From NCBI GenBank assembly GCA_016779325.1, contig JADHNU010000018.1:1-43710 (forward strand): a DNA stretch of 43,710 nucleotides, given 5' to 3'. The notes under the pieces were generated by a model, which was not told where the DNA came from, ran no database searches, and was given only the letters and a program-made list of their open reading frames with translations. Of the stretch, positions 1-8,866 are shown piece after piece. Made by a program: the position numbers and the translations under genes. The stretch's first letter is position 1; every line of letters starts with the position of its first letter. The DNA comes from Pseudomonadales bacterium. Its GTDB lineage: Bacteria; Pseudomonadota; Gammaproteobacteria; Pseudomonadales; Azotimanducaceae.

Positions 1-359
1 GCATCGTGGGGGACCGTCACGGCGCGCACGGTGACCGAACCCAGGGTGAGGCTGTGCTCGCCACGGAGGCAACCGTCCTTCGGCCCCGGGGTAAGATTCA
101 TGCCCCGCCATGTACCCCGCGTCGCATATACCGGCACCCGAGTACGCCGGGCAAGCACACCGATGCCGCTGGCGTGATCCGCGTGCTCATGGGTAACGAG
201 CACGGCGGTGAGATCATCGGGCGTCAGGCCCGCGGGCACGAGGCGGGCACTCAGCTGCTTAAAGTTGAAGCCGCAATCGATGAGGATGCACTGATCCCCA
301 CTGCGCACCACCGTGGCATTGCCCCGGCTGCCGCTGCCCAAGGAAGCAACGCTCAGCAT
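1..359 (-). CDS. MBL-fold metallo-hydrolase (N-terminal part, runs off the window)
   Basis: Reading the minus strand from the ATG at 359 gives 119 open codons that leave the window without a stop. The protein starts MLSVASLGSGSRGNATVV, and the metal-binding motif THEHADH lies near residue 53. Both are typical of the YycJ/WalJ-like branch of metallo-beta-lactamase-fold hydrolases, which bind two metal ions and often act on phosphodiesters. The gene follows bamC by 9 bases on the same strand, the arrangement seen after dapA-bamC in Pseudomonas-like genomes, so it is probably co-transcribed. The rest of the active site (later His and Asp ligands) is outside the window. The substrate is unknown. 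Confidence 0.85.
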   Translation of the reverse strand, partial: MLSVASLGSGSRGNATVVRSGDQCILIDCGFNFKQLSARLVPAGLTPDDLTAVLVTHEHADHASGIGVLARRTRVPVYATRGTWRGMNLTPGPKDGCLRGEHSLTLGSVTVRAVTVPHD

Positions 360-368
360 GTCCGGCCC

Positions 369-1472
369 CTAGCTCGCGAACTCACGCAGCACGGTGAGAA
401 TCTGCTCTCCCGTTTCCCGATCCACGGGCGCCTCCCCGGCCTCATCGAACACCACGGCGTCGAAGCCATCGGTGCCCGCTTCCAGGCGCAGCGTGTAGGC
501 GCGCCCATCCTTCGGCCCGGGACGGAGGGCGCGCAGGGCCCGGCCTAGCCAAGAGGGTTCGTCTCCGGCGAACTGATCCGGATTGAAAGTGAAGCGCACC
601 GTACCGCTTTCCCGATCGCTTTCGGAAACGGAAATCAAGGCGTTACTGAAGGCGCTGGTGAGGGTCGCCCAGGCTCGCGCTTCGCTGAGGCGGAGGCGCA
701 GGCGCGGCGGCAGGCCCCGGAGAATGAGCACTTCCGCCTTCGCCTGGGAGGCAATGTTCTGCGCTCGAAGGGAGATCCCGCCGCCGGGCACCTCTGCGGC
801 AAGGTAGTTGGCGAGCTCGCGAACGAGGGCCGAAGCGGCATCAACGCGCGCTGACCGCTCGGGCCAGGCAAGGCCGTCGCGCTCCGGCGCCTCTGCGGTA
901 GACAGCACCACCAGGTGAATTTCCGTCGCACCGGCGCGCACCGCTTGCTCCACCCGCAGCTGGACCGTCTCGAAGGGCCCCGGCGCGGTGTCCGAAAGCA
1001 CGGTCCGGACGATGTCCCGATAGCGCCCCTTGAGGGTGAGCTCGAGGGTTTCCGTTTCAAGGATGCCCGCCTCCGGCACTTCGCGCACCACCGTGACCCC
1101 GTTATCACTCAGGAACTGCTTGATGCGCGGCCAGACGGCCGAGGGCGTGCTCGGGGCCACCACCCATTCATCGCCGTCAAAGCGCTGAATGCGCACCTGG
1201 AGCTCTTCCTCCGGGGCGAATAGGGACGCAGGCCGTGGCAGAGGGTAATCCTCAAGCTGCCGGTAGGTTTCCATGCCCAGCACCTCGGGCACGGCCATTT
1301 GATCGCGCAGCACGGACCCATCAAGCCCCGCGGGAATCCGGGGCGGCGCCGTTTCCCGCGCTTCTCGATAGGCGTCTTCCCGAGTTTTAATCAGGGCCTT
1401 ATCGCCGTAGAGGTAGCTGCAGCCCGATAAACCCAGCGCCAACACGACCATACCGCTAAGGGCAATACGCAT
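369..1472 (-). CDS. bamC: Outer membrane assembly lipoprotein BamC
   Basis: A 367-residue lipoprotein of the BAM complex, which inserts beta-barrel proteins into the outer membrane. The N-terminus is a lipoprotein signal peptide with lipobox LSGC, so Cys18 should be lipidated. The rest resembles the NlpB/BamC family: an unstructured N-terminal lasso followed by two helix-grip domains. I chose the ATG at 1472 over upstream in-frame starts because it leads straight into the signal peptide and has GGAGGAG just upstream. That ATG shares one base with the dapA stop (TAATG), so translation is probably coupled. dapA-bamC adjacency is conserved in gammaproteobacteria. The family call rests on context, lipobox and overall layout, since BamC sequences diverge strongly. 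Confidence 0.88.
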   Translation of the reverse strand: MRIALSGMVVLALGLSGCSYLYGDKALIKTREDAYREARETAPPRIPAGLDGSVLRDQMAVPEVLGMETYRQLEDYPLPRPASLFAPEEELQVRIQRFDGDEWVVAPSTPSAVWPRIKQFLSDNGVTVVREVPEAGILETETLELTLKGRYRDIVRTVLSDTAPGPFETVQLRVEQAVRAGATEIHLVVLSTAEAPERDGLAWPERSARVDAASALVRELANYLAAEVPGGGISLRAQNIASQAKAEVLILRGLPPRLRLRLSEARAWATLTSAFSNALISVSESDRESGTVRFTFNPDQFAGDEPSWLGRALRALRPGPKDGRAYTLRLEAGTDGFDAVVFDEAGEAPVDRETGEQILTVLREFAS

Positions 1473-2359
1473 TAGGGACGCTCCTCCAGCAAGCCAAGCC
1501 CTGCCATAGCGGCGCGAAGCGGCGCCTGCGCGCTTTCGCTCAGCGGCGTCAGGGGCAAGCGCAGCCCCCCCTCCACGCGTCCCATGGCCGCCAGCGCCCA
1601 TTTCACGGGAATGGGGTTCGGCTCAAGAAAGAGCGCTTCATGGAGCGCAGTTAAGGGCGCATCGAGCGCTCGCGCGGTGGCGAAATCCCCCGCCAGGGCC
1701 GCCTCGCAAATTTTTGCCAGGGCCGCAGGCACCACATTGGCCGTAACGGAAATCACCCCCACACAGCCAGCTTCCATGAGCGCCACGTTCATGCCGTCCT
1801 CGCCGCTCAGGAGCGCGAAGTCGCCGGGCACCTGCGCCTTCAGTTCGACGATGCGCTCCGCCGACCCCGTCGCCTCCTTAAGCGCCACAATCAGGGGGTG
1901 GGCCGCAAGGCGTCCCACCGTCTCGGGCAGCAGATCCACCACCGTGCGACCCGGCACGTTGTACAGCACCACGGGCAGGGGGACCGCATCCGCAATGGCC
2001 GAAAAATGCTGATAAAGCCCTTCCTGCGTAGGCTTGTTGTAGTACGGCGTCACCTGCAAGGACCCCGAAGCGCCCATAGCGTGGGCCTCCCGGGTCATCA
2101 GGATGGCCTCATCCGTCGCATTCGAGCCCGTGCCGGCCAGAACGGGCCGGCGGCCGGCGACCCGCTGAATCACCCGCTCAATCACCTTCAGGTGATCGGG
2201 AATATCCAGGGTCGGCGATTCTCCCGTCGTGCCCACGGGGACAAAGCCGTGGGTGCCTGCTTCGAGGTGCCAGTCCACCAGGGCGTCAAGCGCTCCCCAA
2301 TCGAGGGCACGAGCTTCAGTCATGGGCGTGACCAGGGCCACGTAACTGCCGGTAAACAT
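1472..2359 (-). CDS. dapA: 4-hydroxy-tetrahydrodipicolinate synthase
   Basis: A 295-residue TIM-barrel enzyme that condenses pyruvate with aspartate semialdehyde, the first committed step of lysine and meso-diaminopimelate synthesis, in the cytoplasm. The active site is complete: PVGTTGES with Thr44 and Thr45, Tyr133 in YNVPGRT, and the Schiff-base lysine Lys161 in ALKEATG. Length equals the family norm of about 292. The ATG at 2359 (MFTGSYVALVTPM) matches the usual family N-terminus; the frame stays open for another 23 codons upstream, but those are not family-like. The stop overlaps the bamC start by one base. A GC-rich hairpin-like sequence (GCCCT...AGGGC) lies in the 96-base gap upstream. 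Confidence 0.97.
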   Translation of the reverse strand: MFTGSYVALVTPMTEARALDWGALDALVDWHLEAGTHGFVPVGTTGESPTLDIPDHLKVIERVIQRVAGRRPVLAGTGSNATDEAILMTREAHAMGASGSLQVTPYYNKPTQEGLYQHFSAIADAVPLPVVLYNVPGRTVVDLLPETVGRLAAHPLIVALKEATGSAERIVELKAQVPGDFALLSGEDGMNVALMEAGCVGVISVTANVVPAALAKICEAALAGDFATARALDAPLTALHEALFLEPNPIPVKWALAAMGRVEGGLRLPLTPLSESAQAPLRAAMAGLGLLEERP

Positions 2360-2455
2360 GCTTGAACTGTCCTTAAGCGGCGACGGAGCGCGCGAGCGGC
2401 GGCCATGGTACCGCCCTCGCCAGGGCAAGGGCTAGGCGCGCCCAGGATTCCGGTG

Positions 2456-3526
2456 CTAGGCGCCAGGCGCCTCACGGGTCGTGGGCCAGGCGTTCATCAC
2501 GGCCTTGATCAGGCTGGCCAGGGGAATGGCAAAAAACACGCCCCAAAAGCCCCAGATGCCGCCAAAGGCCAGCACGGCGATGATGATGGCCACGGGGTGA
2601 AGATCCACCGCTTCGGAAAAGAGCAGGGGCACGAGGACGTTTCCATCGAGCGCCTGAAGAATACCGTAGGCCAGAAGCACCCAACCGAAATCGAGGCCCC
2701 AGCCAAACTGCCCAAAGGCGACAAGCGCCACGGGGAAGGTCGCGAGGGTGGCCCCCACAAAGGGAATGAGCACGGAAAAGCCCACGAGCACGGCCAGCAG
2801 CGCCGCGTAGTTCAGGCCAAAGGCCCAGAACAGGGCAAAGGCGGCGCTTCCAACGATCAAGATCTCCAGGGCCTTGCCGCGCACGTAGTTGGCAATCTGC
2901 ACGTTCATTTCAGCCCCCACCTGATCCAGCATGGGCCGCTCCGGGGGCAGGAAGCTCTGAGCCCAGCCGAGCAGCCGGGCGCGGTCGTTCAAAAAGAAAA
3001 AAACCAAGATGGGCACGAGCACAAGATAGATCACGATGCTGACGAGGGAACCGAGGCGAGAGAAGAGCCATTCGAGCACGATCTGGCCGGCGGCCACGAG
3101 TTCTTCCCGGGCCCGATCGATCCCCGTATCGATTTGGGCCTGGGTCAGCAAGGTGGGGTAGCGCTCCGGAAGCCCCCGGGCGAAGGCCTGGACCTGATCA
3201 AGGATGCTCGGCAGGGCCTCCACAAAGCCATAGAGCTGGCGACCAATGAGGGGCAGAATAAAGAAGCACAGCAGCAGCACCACGGTCACGAAGAGCCCAA
3301 AGGCACTCCACACCGCGAGCCGCTCCGGCACGGCCCAGCTGCGCAGGCGCGTCACCACGCCCTGCAGGATGAAGGCAAAGACAAGCGCCGTGAGCGCTGG
3401 GGCGAGCGTGCCGCCCAGCCACATCACCAGCGCCAGGCCCAGCCCAAGCAAGAGCAGGAGGAGCAGCGCTTCCTCGTGCGCGAGATGGCGATCGATCCAA
3501 GCGCGAACGAACTCCAAGGGTTTCAT
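2456..3526 (-). CDS. AI-2E family / PerM-like membrane protein
   Basis: A 356-residue polytopic inner-membrane protein with about eight hydrophobic segments. Two are near residues 17-58, one near 70-95, a long pair near 160-185, and four in the C-terminal half. The closing pattern, GNVLVPLLFSEAVDLHP followed by GGIWGFWGVFFAIPLAS, is the signature of the AI-2E transporter (PF01594)/PerM family. Members have been linked to autoinducer-2 export, Na+/H+ antiport and permease roles, so the substrate cannot be assigned here. It is followed on the minus strand by dapA after 96 bases and preceded by the TusA-like gene with a 5-base gap, which suggests co-transcription with the latter. Confidence 0.9.
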   Translation of the reverse strand: MKPLEFVRAWIDRHLAHEEALLLLLLLGLGLALVMWLGGTLAPALTALVFAFILQGVVTRLRSWAVPERLAVWSAFGLFVTVVLLLCFFILPLIGRQLYGFVEALPSILDQVQAFARGLPERYPTLLTQAQIDTGIDRAREELVAAGQIVLEWLFSRLGSLVSIVIYLVLVPILVFFFLNDRARLLGWAQSFLPPERPMLDQVGAEMNVQIANYVRGKALEILIVGSAAFALFWAFGLNYAALLAVLVGFSVLIPFVGATLATFPVALVAFGQFGWGLDFGWVLLAYGILQALDGNVLVPLLFSEAVDLHPVAIIIAVLAFGGIWGFWGVFFAIPLASLIKAVMNAWPTTREAPGA

Positions 3527-3531
3527 AGGGT

Positions 3532-3768
3532 CTAAACCTTCCGAAGGGTGATCTCGAAGGTCCCTTCTTGGACCGTCGAGGTCAGGAGCTCATGGCCACT
3601 TTGACGACAAAAGACTTCAAAATCTCGGGGGGCGCCGGGATCGGTGGCGCGAATTCGCAGCCGAGCCCCCACAGGCAACGCGTTGAGCGCGCGCTTAGCT
3701 TTCAAAAGGGGCATGGGGCAGGTGAGCCCCGACGCGTCCAGCTCTTCCAGTTCCTCGCGCTCGCTCAT
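3532..3768 (-). CDS. TusA-family sulfur carrier protein
   Basis: A 78-residue cytoplasmic protein of the TusA/YedF/SirA fold. The signature CPMPLLKAK begins at Cys17, the residue that carries the persulfide sulfur in this family. Its usual roles are relaying sulfur from a cysteine desulfurase for tRNA thiolation or other sulfur transfer. The size matches the family (about 75-85 residues). It lies 5 bases ahead of the PerM-like gene, a pairing seen in other gammaproteobacteria. Whether this is TusA itself or a paralogue cannot be told from one gene, because no tusBCDE genes are nearby. Confidence 0.9.
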   Translation of the reverse strand: MSEREELEELDASGLTCPMPLLKAKRALNALPVGARLRIRATDPGAPRDFEVFCRQSGHELLTSTVQEGTFEITLRKV

Positions 3769-3867
3769 GAACTCCGCTTCCGTCCCCGTTTGCGCCTAAG
3801 CCGTGCCATAGTACGCCTATCGGCCGCGCCGACGAAGGGCCGGCCCCCTTTCCCGAGGAATGGAGCC

Positions 3868-5322
3868 ATGCCAAGCCCGCTGTCTGCTGCGCGCGCCGCC
3901 GTGCTCGGCGCCGTCCTTGCCTTGCTGCCGGCCTCAGCATTACCTGCGCCAGCCGATGACTTGCCCGTGCTCGGCGATGCCAGCTCGGGCATCGTTTCCC
4001 CGGAAGTGGAGGCCATGCTCGGGGATGATTTCCTGCGCCAGCTTCGCGCCCAGCTACCCACCCGCGGCGACCCCCTGCTCCACTATTGGACGGAAGCCCT
4101 GCTCTATCGGCTGGCCGCCTCTAGCGATCTTAAGGAAGCGCAGCTCAAGCTCGTGCTCATTGACGCCGCGCCCATCAACGCCTTCGCCGCCCCCGGGGGC
4201 ATTGTCGGCATCCACTTTGGCACCTACGCGCAAGCCGCCACGGTGCACGAGTTCTCCAGCATTTTGGCCCACGAACTGGCGCACCTTTCCCAGCGCCACT
4301 TTGCCCGCGGAGTGGAAGCCCAGCGCCAAGCCAGCCTACCCTTCCTGGCCGCCGTGCTCGCCAGCGCGGCCCTCATGGCCACCGTGGGGGGGGATGCGGG
4401 CCTGGCGGCCCTTGCCAGCGCCCAAGCCGTTTCCCAGCAAAACCAGCTGCGCTACAGCCGATCGAGGGAACGGGAAGCCGACCGCCTGGGTATCGAAACC
4501 ATGGTGCGGGCCGATATGGACCCCTGGGCTGCCTCGCGCATGTTCGAACACATGGCCGACGTCAACCGCTTTTCCCGGCGCCTGCCGGAATTCATGCTTA
4601 CCCACCCGGTGACCGAATCGCGCATCGCCGACGCCCGATCCCAGGCGTCGGCCTATCCGCGCAAGGCCTATCCCCTTTCCCTGCCCTACCAGCTGATGCG
4701 GGCGCGGGTCCGCTTGATGCTGGCTGCTAGCCCCCAGGAAGCGGAACAGCGCTTCCGCGCAGAACTCGAAGATGGGCGTACCCAGCTTGCCGCCGCGCCG
4801 CGCTATGGGCTCGTACTGGCCCTCACGGCCCAGGGCCGGCACCGGGAGGCGGAAACGGCGCTCGCGCCCCTCCTGGAGAAGGATCCGGATAACGTCGCCT
4901 ATACCCTGGCCGCCGTCGATCTTTTGCTGGCCCAGGGACGTGCCGGGGAGGCGCTCGCGCGGCTGGACGGCGCCCTGCGCGTCAGCCCCGGGGTGTACCC
5001 CCTCCGCCGCGCCTACGCGAATGCCCTCACCGCCGCGGGCCATCACAGCGCCGCCCAGGGCGTGCTGGAAGCCTTAGCCCGAGCTCGCCCCCAGGACGAA
5101 AGCATCTGGTATGCGCTCGCGGAAACCGCAGGGCTCGCCGGGGATATCATCGCCGTGCATCGGGCGCGGGCCGAATACTTCCAGCTTCACGGCGCCATCG
5201 ACAATGCCCTGCAGCACCTACGCTATGCCCTGCAGCTCATCGAAGACGACTACCCCATGACGGCTCGGGTGAGCCAGCGCATGGCCGATTTACGGGAGAT
5301 GCGCCTGCGTCTCGCGGGCTAG
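3868..5322 (+). CDS. bepA: Periplasmic M48 metalloprotease/chaperone BepA
   Basis: A 484-residue secreted protein with a signal peptide (residues 1 to about 29, ending near LPAPA). It has an M48 zinc-protease domain with HELAH at 135-139 and the downstream ligand region SREREAD near 198-205, followed by a C-terminal TPR array from about 260 to 470. Length and layout match BepA/YfgC, which clears stalled LptD and BAM substrates at the outer membrane. I chose the ATG at 3868 because it opens the signal peptide and follows a CCGAGGAATGGAG ribosome site; the frame extends further upstream without family-like sequence. The last four bases, CTAG, are shared with the stop of the convergent nadA. Confidence 0.93.
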   Translation: MPSPLSAARAAVLGAVLALLPASALPAPADDLPVLGDASSGIVSPEVEAMLGDDFLRQLRAQLPTRGDPLLHYWTEALLYRLAASSDLKEAQLKLVLIDAAPINAFAAPGGIVGIHFGTYAQAATVHEFSSILAHELAHLSQRHFARGVEAQRQASLPFLAAVLASAALMATVGGDAGLAALASAQAVSQQNQLRYSRSREREADRLGIETMVRADMDPWAASRMFEHMADVNRFSRRLPEFMLTHPVTESRIADARSQASAYPRKAYPLSLPYQLMRARVRLMLAASPQEAEQRFRAELEDGRTQLAAAPRYGLVLALTAQGRHREAETALAPLLEKDPDNVAYTLAAVDLLLAQGRAGEALARLDGALRVSPGVYPLRRAYANALTAAGHHSAAQGVLEALARARPQDESIWYALAETAGLAGDIIAVHRARAEYFQLHGAIDNALQHLRYALQLIEDDYPMTARVSQRMADLREMRLRLAG

Positions 5323-6344
5323 GCCCGGCCCTGAAACCCCAGCATACGCGAAAGGGGCCGCAGGGCCTTCGCCGCCAAGGCCTCGGGCACGTGGATTTCG
5401 TTGGTCCCCTGCTCCAGGCTCTGAAGCATGGCCTCGAGCTCATTCATGGCCATCCAGGGGCAATGGGCACAGCTGCGGCAAGTGGCGCCGTTCCCCGCCG
5501 TGGGCGCTTCAATGAACTGCTTCCCCGGCACTTTGCGCTGTAAGGTGGAGAAGATGCCCCGGTCCGTCGCGACGATGAACTGTTTGTTCGGCAACGTCGC
5601 CGCGGCGTTCAGAATGGCCGAGGTTGACCCCACCACATCGGCCTGCGCCACCACCCCCGCGGGGCTTTCCGGGTGCACCAGCACCGCCGCCTCTGGGAAG
5701 GCCTTGCGCAAGTCCCTGAGGCCCTGGCTTTTGAATTCTTCATGGACGATGCAAGCGCCGTCCCAAAGAACCATATCGGCCCCCGTTTCCTTCTGAATAT
5801 AGCCCCCAAGGTGCTTATCTGGGGCCCAAAGGATTTTCTCCCCCTGGGCGGCCAGATGGGTCACCACGGGCACGGCAATGCTCGAGGTCACTACCCAGTC
5901 AGCCCGCGCCTTCACCGCCGCGGAGGTATTGGCGTAGACCACGACGGTGCGATCGGGGTGGGCATCGCAGAAGGCGCTGAAGGCGTCCGGCGGACAACCC
6001 AGATCGAGAGAACACTCGGCCTCGAGGGTGGGCATGAGCACGCGCTTTTCCGGGGAAAGGATTTTCGCCGTTTCCCCCATGAAGCGAACGCCGGCGACCA
6101 CCAGGGTTTGGGCCCCGTGCTGCTGACCAAAGCGGGCCATTTCCAAGGAATCGGCCACGCAGCCCCCCGTTTCCTCCGCCAGTTCCTGCACCGCGCGATC
6201 GGTGTAATAGTGCGCCACCAATACGGCATTTTCCGCCGCGAGGCGTTCCCGGATCGCGTCCTTCAGGGCCTGCTCGCGGGCGGGCTCGAGGGTTTCGGGG
6301 ACAAACTGGGGCACGCTGATTGCGGCCAGGCTCGGTGCTGCCAT
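5319..6344 (-). CDS. nadA: Quinolinate synthase A
   Basis: A 341-residue cytoplasmic iron-sulfur enzyme that condenses iminoaspartate (from NadB) with dihydroxyacetone phosphate to give quinolinate, the precursor of NAD. The three conserved cysteine sites that hold the [4Fe-4S] cluster are visible in [22 protein letters not shown] and [13 protein letters not shown]. The N-terminal HYYTDRAVQ and the central VGSTSAI are also standard. The ATG at 6344 has a GGAGG site 5 bases upstream. The stop TAG is read from the same CTAG that ends bepA on the other strand. nadB and nadC are not in the window. Confidence 0.97.
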   Translation of the reverse strand: MAAPSLAAISVPQFVPETLEPAREQALKDAIRERLAAENAVLVAHYYTDRAVQELAEETGGCVADSLEMARFGQQHGAQTLVVAGVRFMGETAKILSPEKRVLMPTLEAECSLDLGCPPDAFSAFCDAHPDRTVVVYANTSAAVKARADWVVTSSIAVPVVTHLAAQGEKILWAPDKHLGGYIQKETGADMVLWDGACIVHEEFKSQGLRDLRKAFPEAAVLVHPESPAGVVAQADVVGSTSAILNAAATLPNKQFIVATDRGIFSTLQRKVPGKQFIEAPTAGNGATCRSCAHCPWMAMNELEAMLQSLEQGTNEIHVPEALAAKALRPLSRMLGFQGRA

Positions 6345-6389
6345 GGGGGCCTCCGTTGCCGCCCGGGGAATGGGGAAAGGAACATAGGG

Positions 6390-7331
6390 ATGGATCGGTC
6401 GGATTGCAACCAGGCCCCCGGAGGCCGCGCCGCGCCTCGGCTCACCTTGCTCGTGGGCGCCTTGCCGGCCAACCCCGAAGATAACGCCGCTCTGATCCGC
6501 CAGGCCTTCGAGGACGCCGGCTGGCAGGTGCGCAGCCTCCTGCTGGACAGCCTCCGCCTCGGCCCCGCGGGGCCCCTTGCCGCGGACGGCACGGGCATGC
6601 TCTGCCCCCTGCTGGAAGCGGACCTTCTATGGGTGCTCGGCTTTGGACAGCGCGCCGCCTTCCTCGACAAGCACCAGCTGTTGCAGAGCGTGGAAGGGCG
6701 CGTGCCCTTTGTGAGCCGCCCCAGCGCCCTGCTGCTCTACCACAGCAAATATCCTTTCCCGGGCCGGCCCCTCCCCTTTCCCCATCCGGAAAGCTGGGCC
6801 AGCGCCGACCCAGCCTGGCTGCTGGCCCAGGCCCAGGCCGGGGGCGGCCGCTGGGTCCTCAAACCGCCCGCAGGGAGCTTTGGCGCAGAAGTGGGTTTCT
6901 GGGCGAGCAACGATCCCGGCCTACCTCAGGCCTTGCAGGAGGCCACAGCCCACGGCCGCTACGCGCTACTTCAGCGGGAAATTTCTGACGGGCCGGAATG
7001 GCGCCTGCTCGTGGCCGGCGACCAGCTCCTTGGCGCCTACGAGCGCCGCCCCGGCACTGGTCTTGGGGGTTGGAACCTGGCTGCCGGAGGCTCGGCCCAC
7101 CTCACCGCGCTTCCGCGCGCCCTTAGGGCCCCGGCGTGCGCCCTGGGCCTGGCCCTGGCGCGAGACGGGATTGGCTATGCGGGGCTGGACCTCCGCGGGG
7201 GCCAGCTCTTGGAAGCGAACGTGATCAATCCCGGCGGCTTAGGCACGCTTGCGGCCCTGGGCCAGCCCGTGGCCCCGGACGCGCTGGTGAAGGCAGCGCT
7301 GCGCGCAGCCAAGCTGACGAATCCAGCTTAA
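6390..7331 (+). CDS. ATP-grasp protein related to glutathione synthetase (GshB-like)
   Basis: A 313-residue cytoplasmic protein. The first 120 residues resemble the GshB N-terminal domain: a beta-strand (LTLLVG), a helix ending in a DAGWQV turn, and then [18 protein letters not shown] in place of the usual N-x-P-x-x-L motif. An ATP-grasp core follows, with [10 protein letters not shown] at about 162-171 as the ATP-binding strand and glycine loop, and [12 protein letters not shown] near 274-285 as the metal-binding end. Family members ligate an amino group to a carboxylate; in GshB this is glycine onto gamma-glutamylcysteine. This copy is diverged and has no gshA or ruvX neighbour, so the substrate is open. 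The start at 6390 follows GGGGAAAGGAA. The last four bases (TTAA) overlap the convergent MFS gene's stop. Confidence 0.72.
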   Translation: MDRSDCNQAPGGRAAPRLTLLVGALPANPEDNAALIRQAFEDAGWQVRSLLLDSLRLGPAGPLAADGTGMLCPLLEADLLWVLGFGQRAAFLDKHQLLQSVEGRVPFVSRPSALLLYHSKYPFPGRPLPFPHPESWASADPAWLLAQAQAGGGRWVLKPPAGSFGAEVGFWASNDPGLPQALQEATAHGRYALLQREISDGPEWRLLVAGDQLLGAYERRPGTGLGGWNLAAGGSAHLTALPRALRAPACALGLALARDGIGYAGLDLRGGQLLEANVINPGGLGTLAALGQPVAPDALVKAALRAAKLTNPA

Positions 7332-8698
7332 GACGCCGCCTCGGGCTTGAGGCTCGCTCGGCGCTCCGCCAGCAAGGCTTTGACCTTTTCGTGCGCGGCC
7401 TCGTTGAGGGAGAAGCGCGTGAACAGGAGCGCGCCGATGCAATAGCAGCTCAGGGGAAACAGGGCATAGAGACTGCTAATGGTGAGCCGCACCGTCTCAT
7501 CTTGCACGGCATTGGGCACGTAGCCCGATAGCTGAAGGGCAAAGCCCGTGAGCATGACCGTGATGCCCGCCGCGCTCTTCTGCATAAAGCTGAAGGCAGC
7601 GAAGTAACCTCCCTCCTTGCGCTCGCCCGTTTGAAGCTCATCCCAATCGACCACGTCGGAGGTGACGGAGGGGGCAATCACGTTGCCACAACCCCCGGCG
7701 GCGCCAAGGATGAAGGCCAGCACATAGCTCACCAGCACATCCCCCTCGCCGACAAAAAAGAAACACCCAAAGCCCAGGGACGTCACCACCATGGACGACA
7801 GCCACAGGGCTTTCTTCCCCACGCGCCGACTCAGGGCGGTCCAAAGGGGGACAGTGATCGTGGAGGCGATCATGTAGGTGAGCACCACCAGGGGAAAGGA
7901 GATATTGAGGATGACGTACTGGGCCATGTACGGCGTGAGGACCCCGATCGTCGAGCCCCCGAGGGACTCGATGAAGTACACCACCATGATCAAGCGAGCA
8001 TGAGGATTCCGCCCAAGGTCCCGGTAGACCCCCAGCACCGCCTGGGGCCCCCGGCCCTGAAACTCCGTGCGCTCTCGCAAGGACAGGGCAGCGGACACAA
8101 TGGCGATGACGGTGAAGGCGGAGAAAATCGTCGTCAGCAGGAGGACAAGGCCTCGAGGGTCGTCGGACTGGGTGATGAAGTAAAGGCACAGCACGGCGGT
8201 AACCGTACCCACATTGGTCATGAGATGGCGCATCCCAAAAATGCGCGTGCGCTCGTGATAGTCCTCGGAAAGCTCCGCGCCCCAGGATTGATGGGGCACA
8301 TTCACCAGGGTCATGACCGCATAAAAAGCCACCACGGCAACGGCCATCCAGGCCACGAGCTCCGCGCCTTGAAGGGCCAGGGGCGCCGCCCAAATCATGA
8401 GAAACGCCCCACCTAGGGGCAGCGCAGCGCCGAGGAGCCAGGGCCGCCGGCGTCCGTGGCGCGATTGGGTGCGATCGGAGAAATAGCCGGCGAGGGGATC
8501 GGTGACCGCGTCGAGCACCCGAGACACCCCAAAAATCAGGGACACGGCCGCCGGGGCCATGAGGAGCACATCCGTGGCGTACTTCATCGAGTACAGCACC
8601 ACGAAGAAGAACATAAAGCCAATCCCCATGGTGGGGACGGCGTAAATCAAAATGAGGCGATTCGGCAATCGCGCCCCAGGGGCCGACGCGTCTTCCAT
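7328..8698 (-). CDS. MFS transporter, GPH (glycoside-pentoside-hexuronide:cation) type
   Basis: A 456-residue inner-membrane carrier with about twelve hydrophobic helices. The first-half motif DAVTDPLAGYFSDRTQSRHGRRRPW (about 50-75; Asp and Arg rich loop 2-3) and ERKEGGYFAAFSFMQKSAAG in the second half are classic for GPH symporters related to MelB. The proposed start (MEDASAPGARLP) at 8698 puts a short cytoplasmic tail before helix 1; the frame stays open upstream to 9010 but those codons overlap the divergent monooxygenase gene. It is divergent from the Baeyer-Villiger monooxygenase across 168 bases, which suggests shared control and a related substrate. GPH-like proteins in such settings often carry non-sugar compounds, so the substrate is not assigned. 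Confidence 0.87.
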   Translation of the reverse strand: MEDASAPGARLPNRLILIYAVPTMGIGFMFFFVVLYSMKYATDVLLMAPAAVSLIFGVSRVLDAVTDPLAGYFSDRTQSRHGRRRPWLLGAALPLGGAFLMIWAAPLALQGAELVAWMAVAVVAFYAVMTLVNVPHQSWGAELSEDYHERTRIFGMRHLMTNVGTVTAVLCLYFITQSDDPRGLVLLLTTIFSAFTVIAIVSAALSLRERTEFQGRGPQAVLGVYRDLGRNPHARLIMVVYFIESLGGSTIGVLTPYMAQYVILNISFPLVVLTYMIASTITVPLWTALSRRVGKKALWLSSMVVTSLGFGCFFFVGEGDVLVSYVLAFILGAAGGCGNVIAPSVTSDVVDWDELQTGERKEGGYFAAFSFMQKSAAGITVMLTGFALQLSGYVPNAVQDETVRLTISSLYALFPLSCYCIGALLFTRFSLNEAAHEKVKALLAERRASLKPEAAS

Positions 8699-8801
8699 GG
8701 TCGCTCCCCGCGGCCCGTACACCAAAACCCCACCTCTATGCCTGAAGCTGGCGCCTTCGGCAAGGCGTTGTATTCCGCTGTTCTTTGCCGTAAGGCCAGG
8801 A

Positions 8802-8829
8802 TCGACCCCTAGGGAAAACATGGCATAGT
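8802..8829 (+). promoter_or_regulatory. Possible sigma-70 promoter of the monooxygenase gene
   Basis: TCGACC (8802-8807) and CATAGT (8824-8829) are spaced by 16 bases, about 37 bases ahead of the monooxygenase start, with a GAAGGGAGG ribosome site between. Match to consensus is moderate. No clear operator was recognised in the rest of the 8699-8866 gap. Confidence 0.4.
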
Positions 8830-8866
8830 CGGGGAAACGCCCGGCCCGGGGAAGGGAGGCCACATC

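Noticed and set aside
2405-3535. Long plus-strand open frame (376 codons) opposite the PerM-like gene
   Set aside because: It is the complement of a clear membrane protein, is rich in His/Gly/Gln as expected for antisense of a hydrophobic gene, and has no domain or ribosome site. The same holds for the long antisense frames at 7631-8416, 29856-30608, 20331-21251 and 36750-37463.
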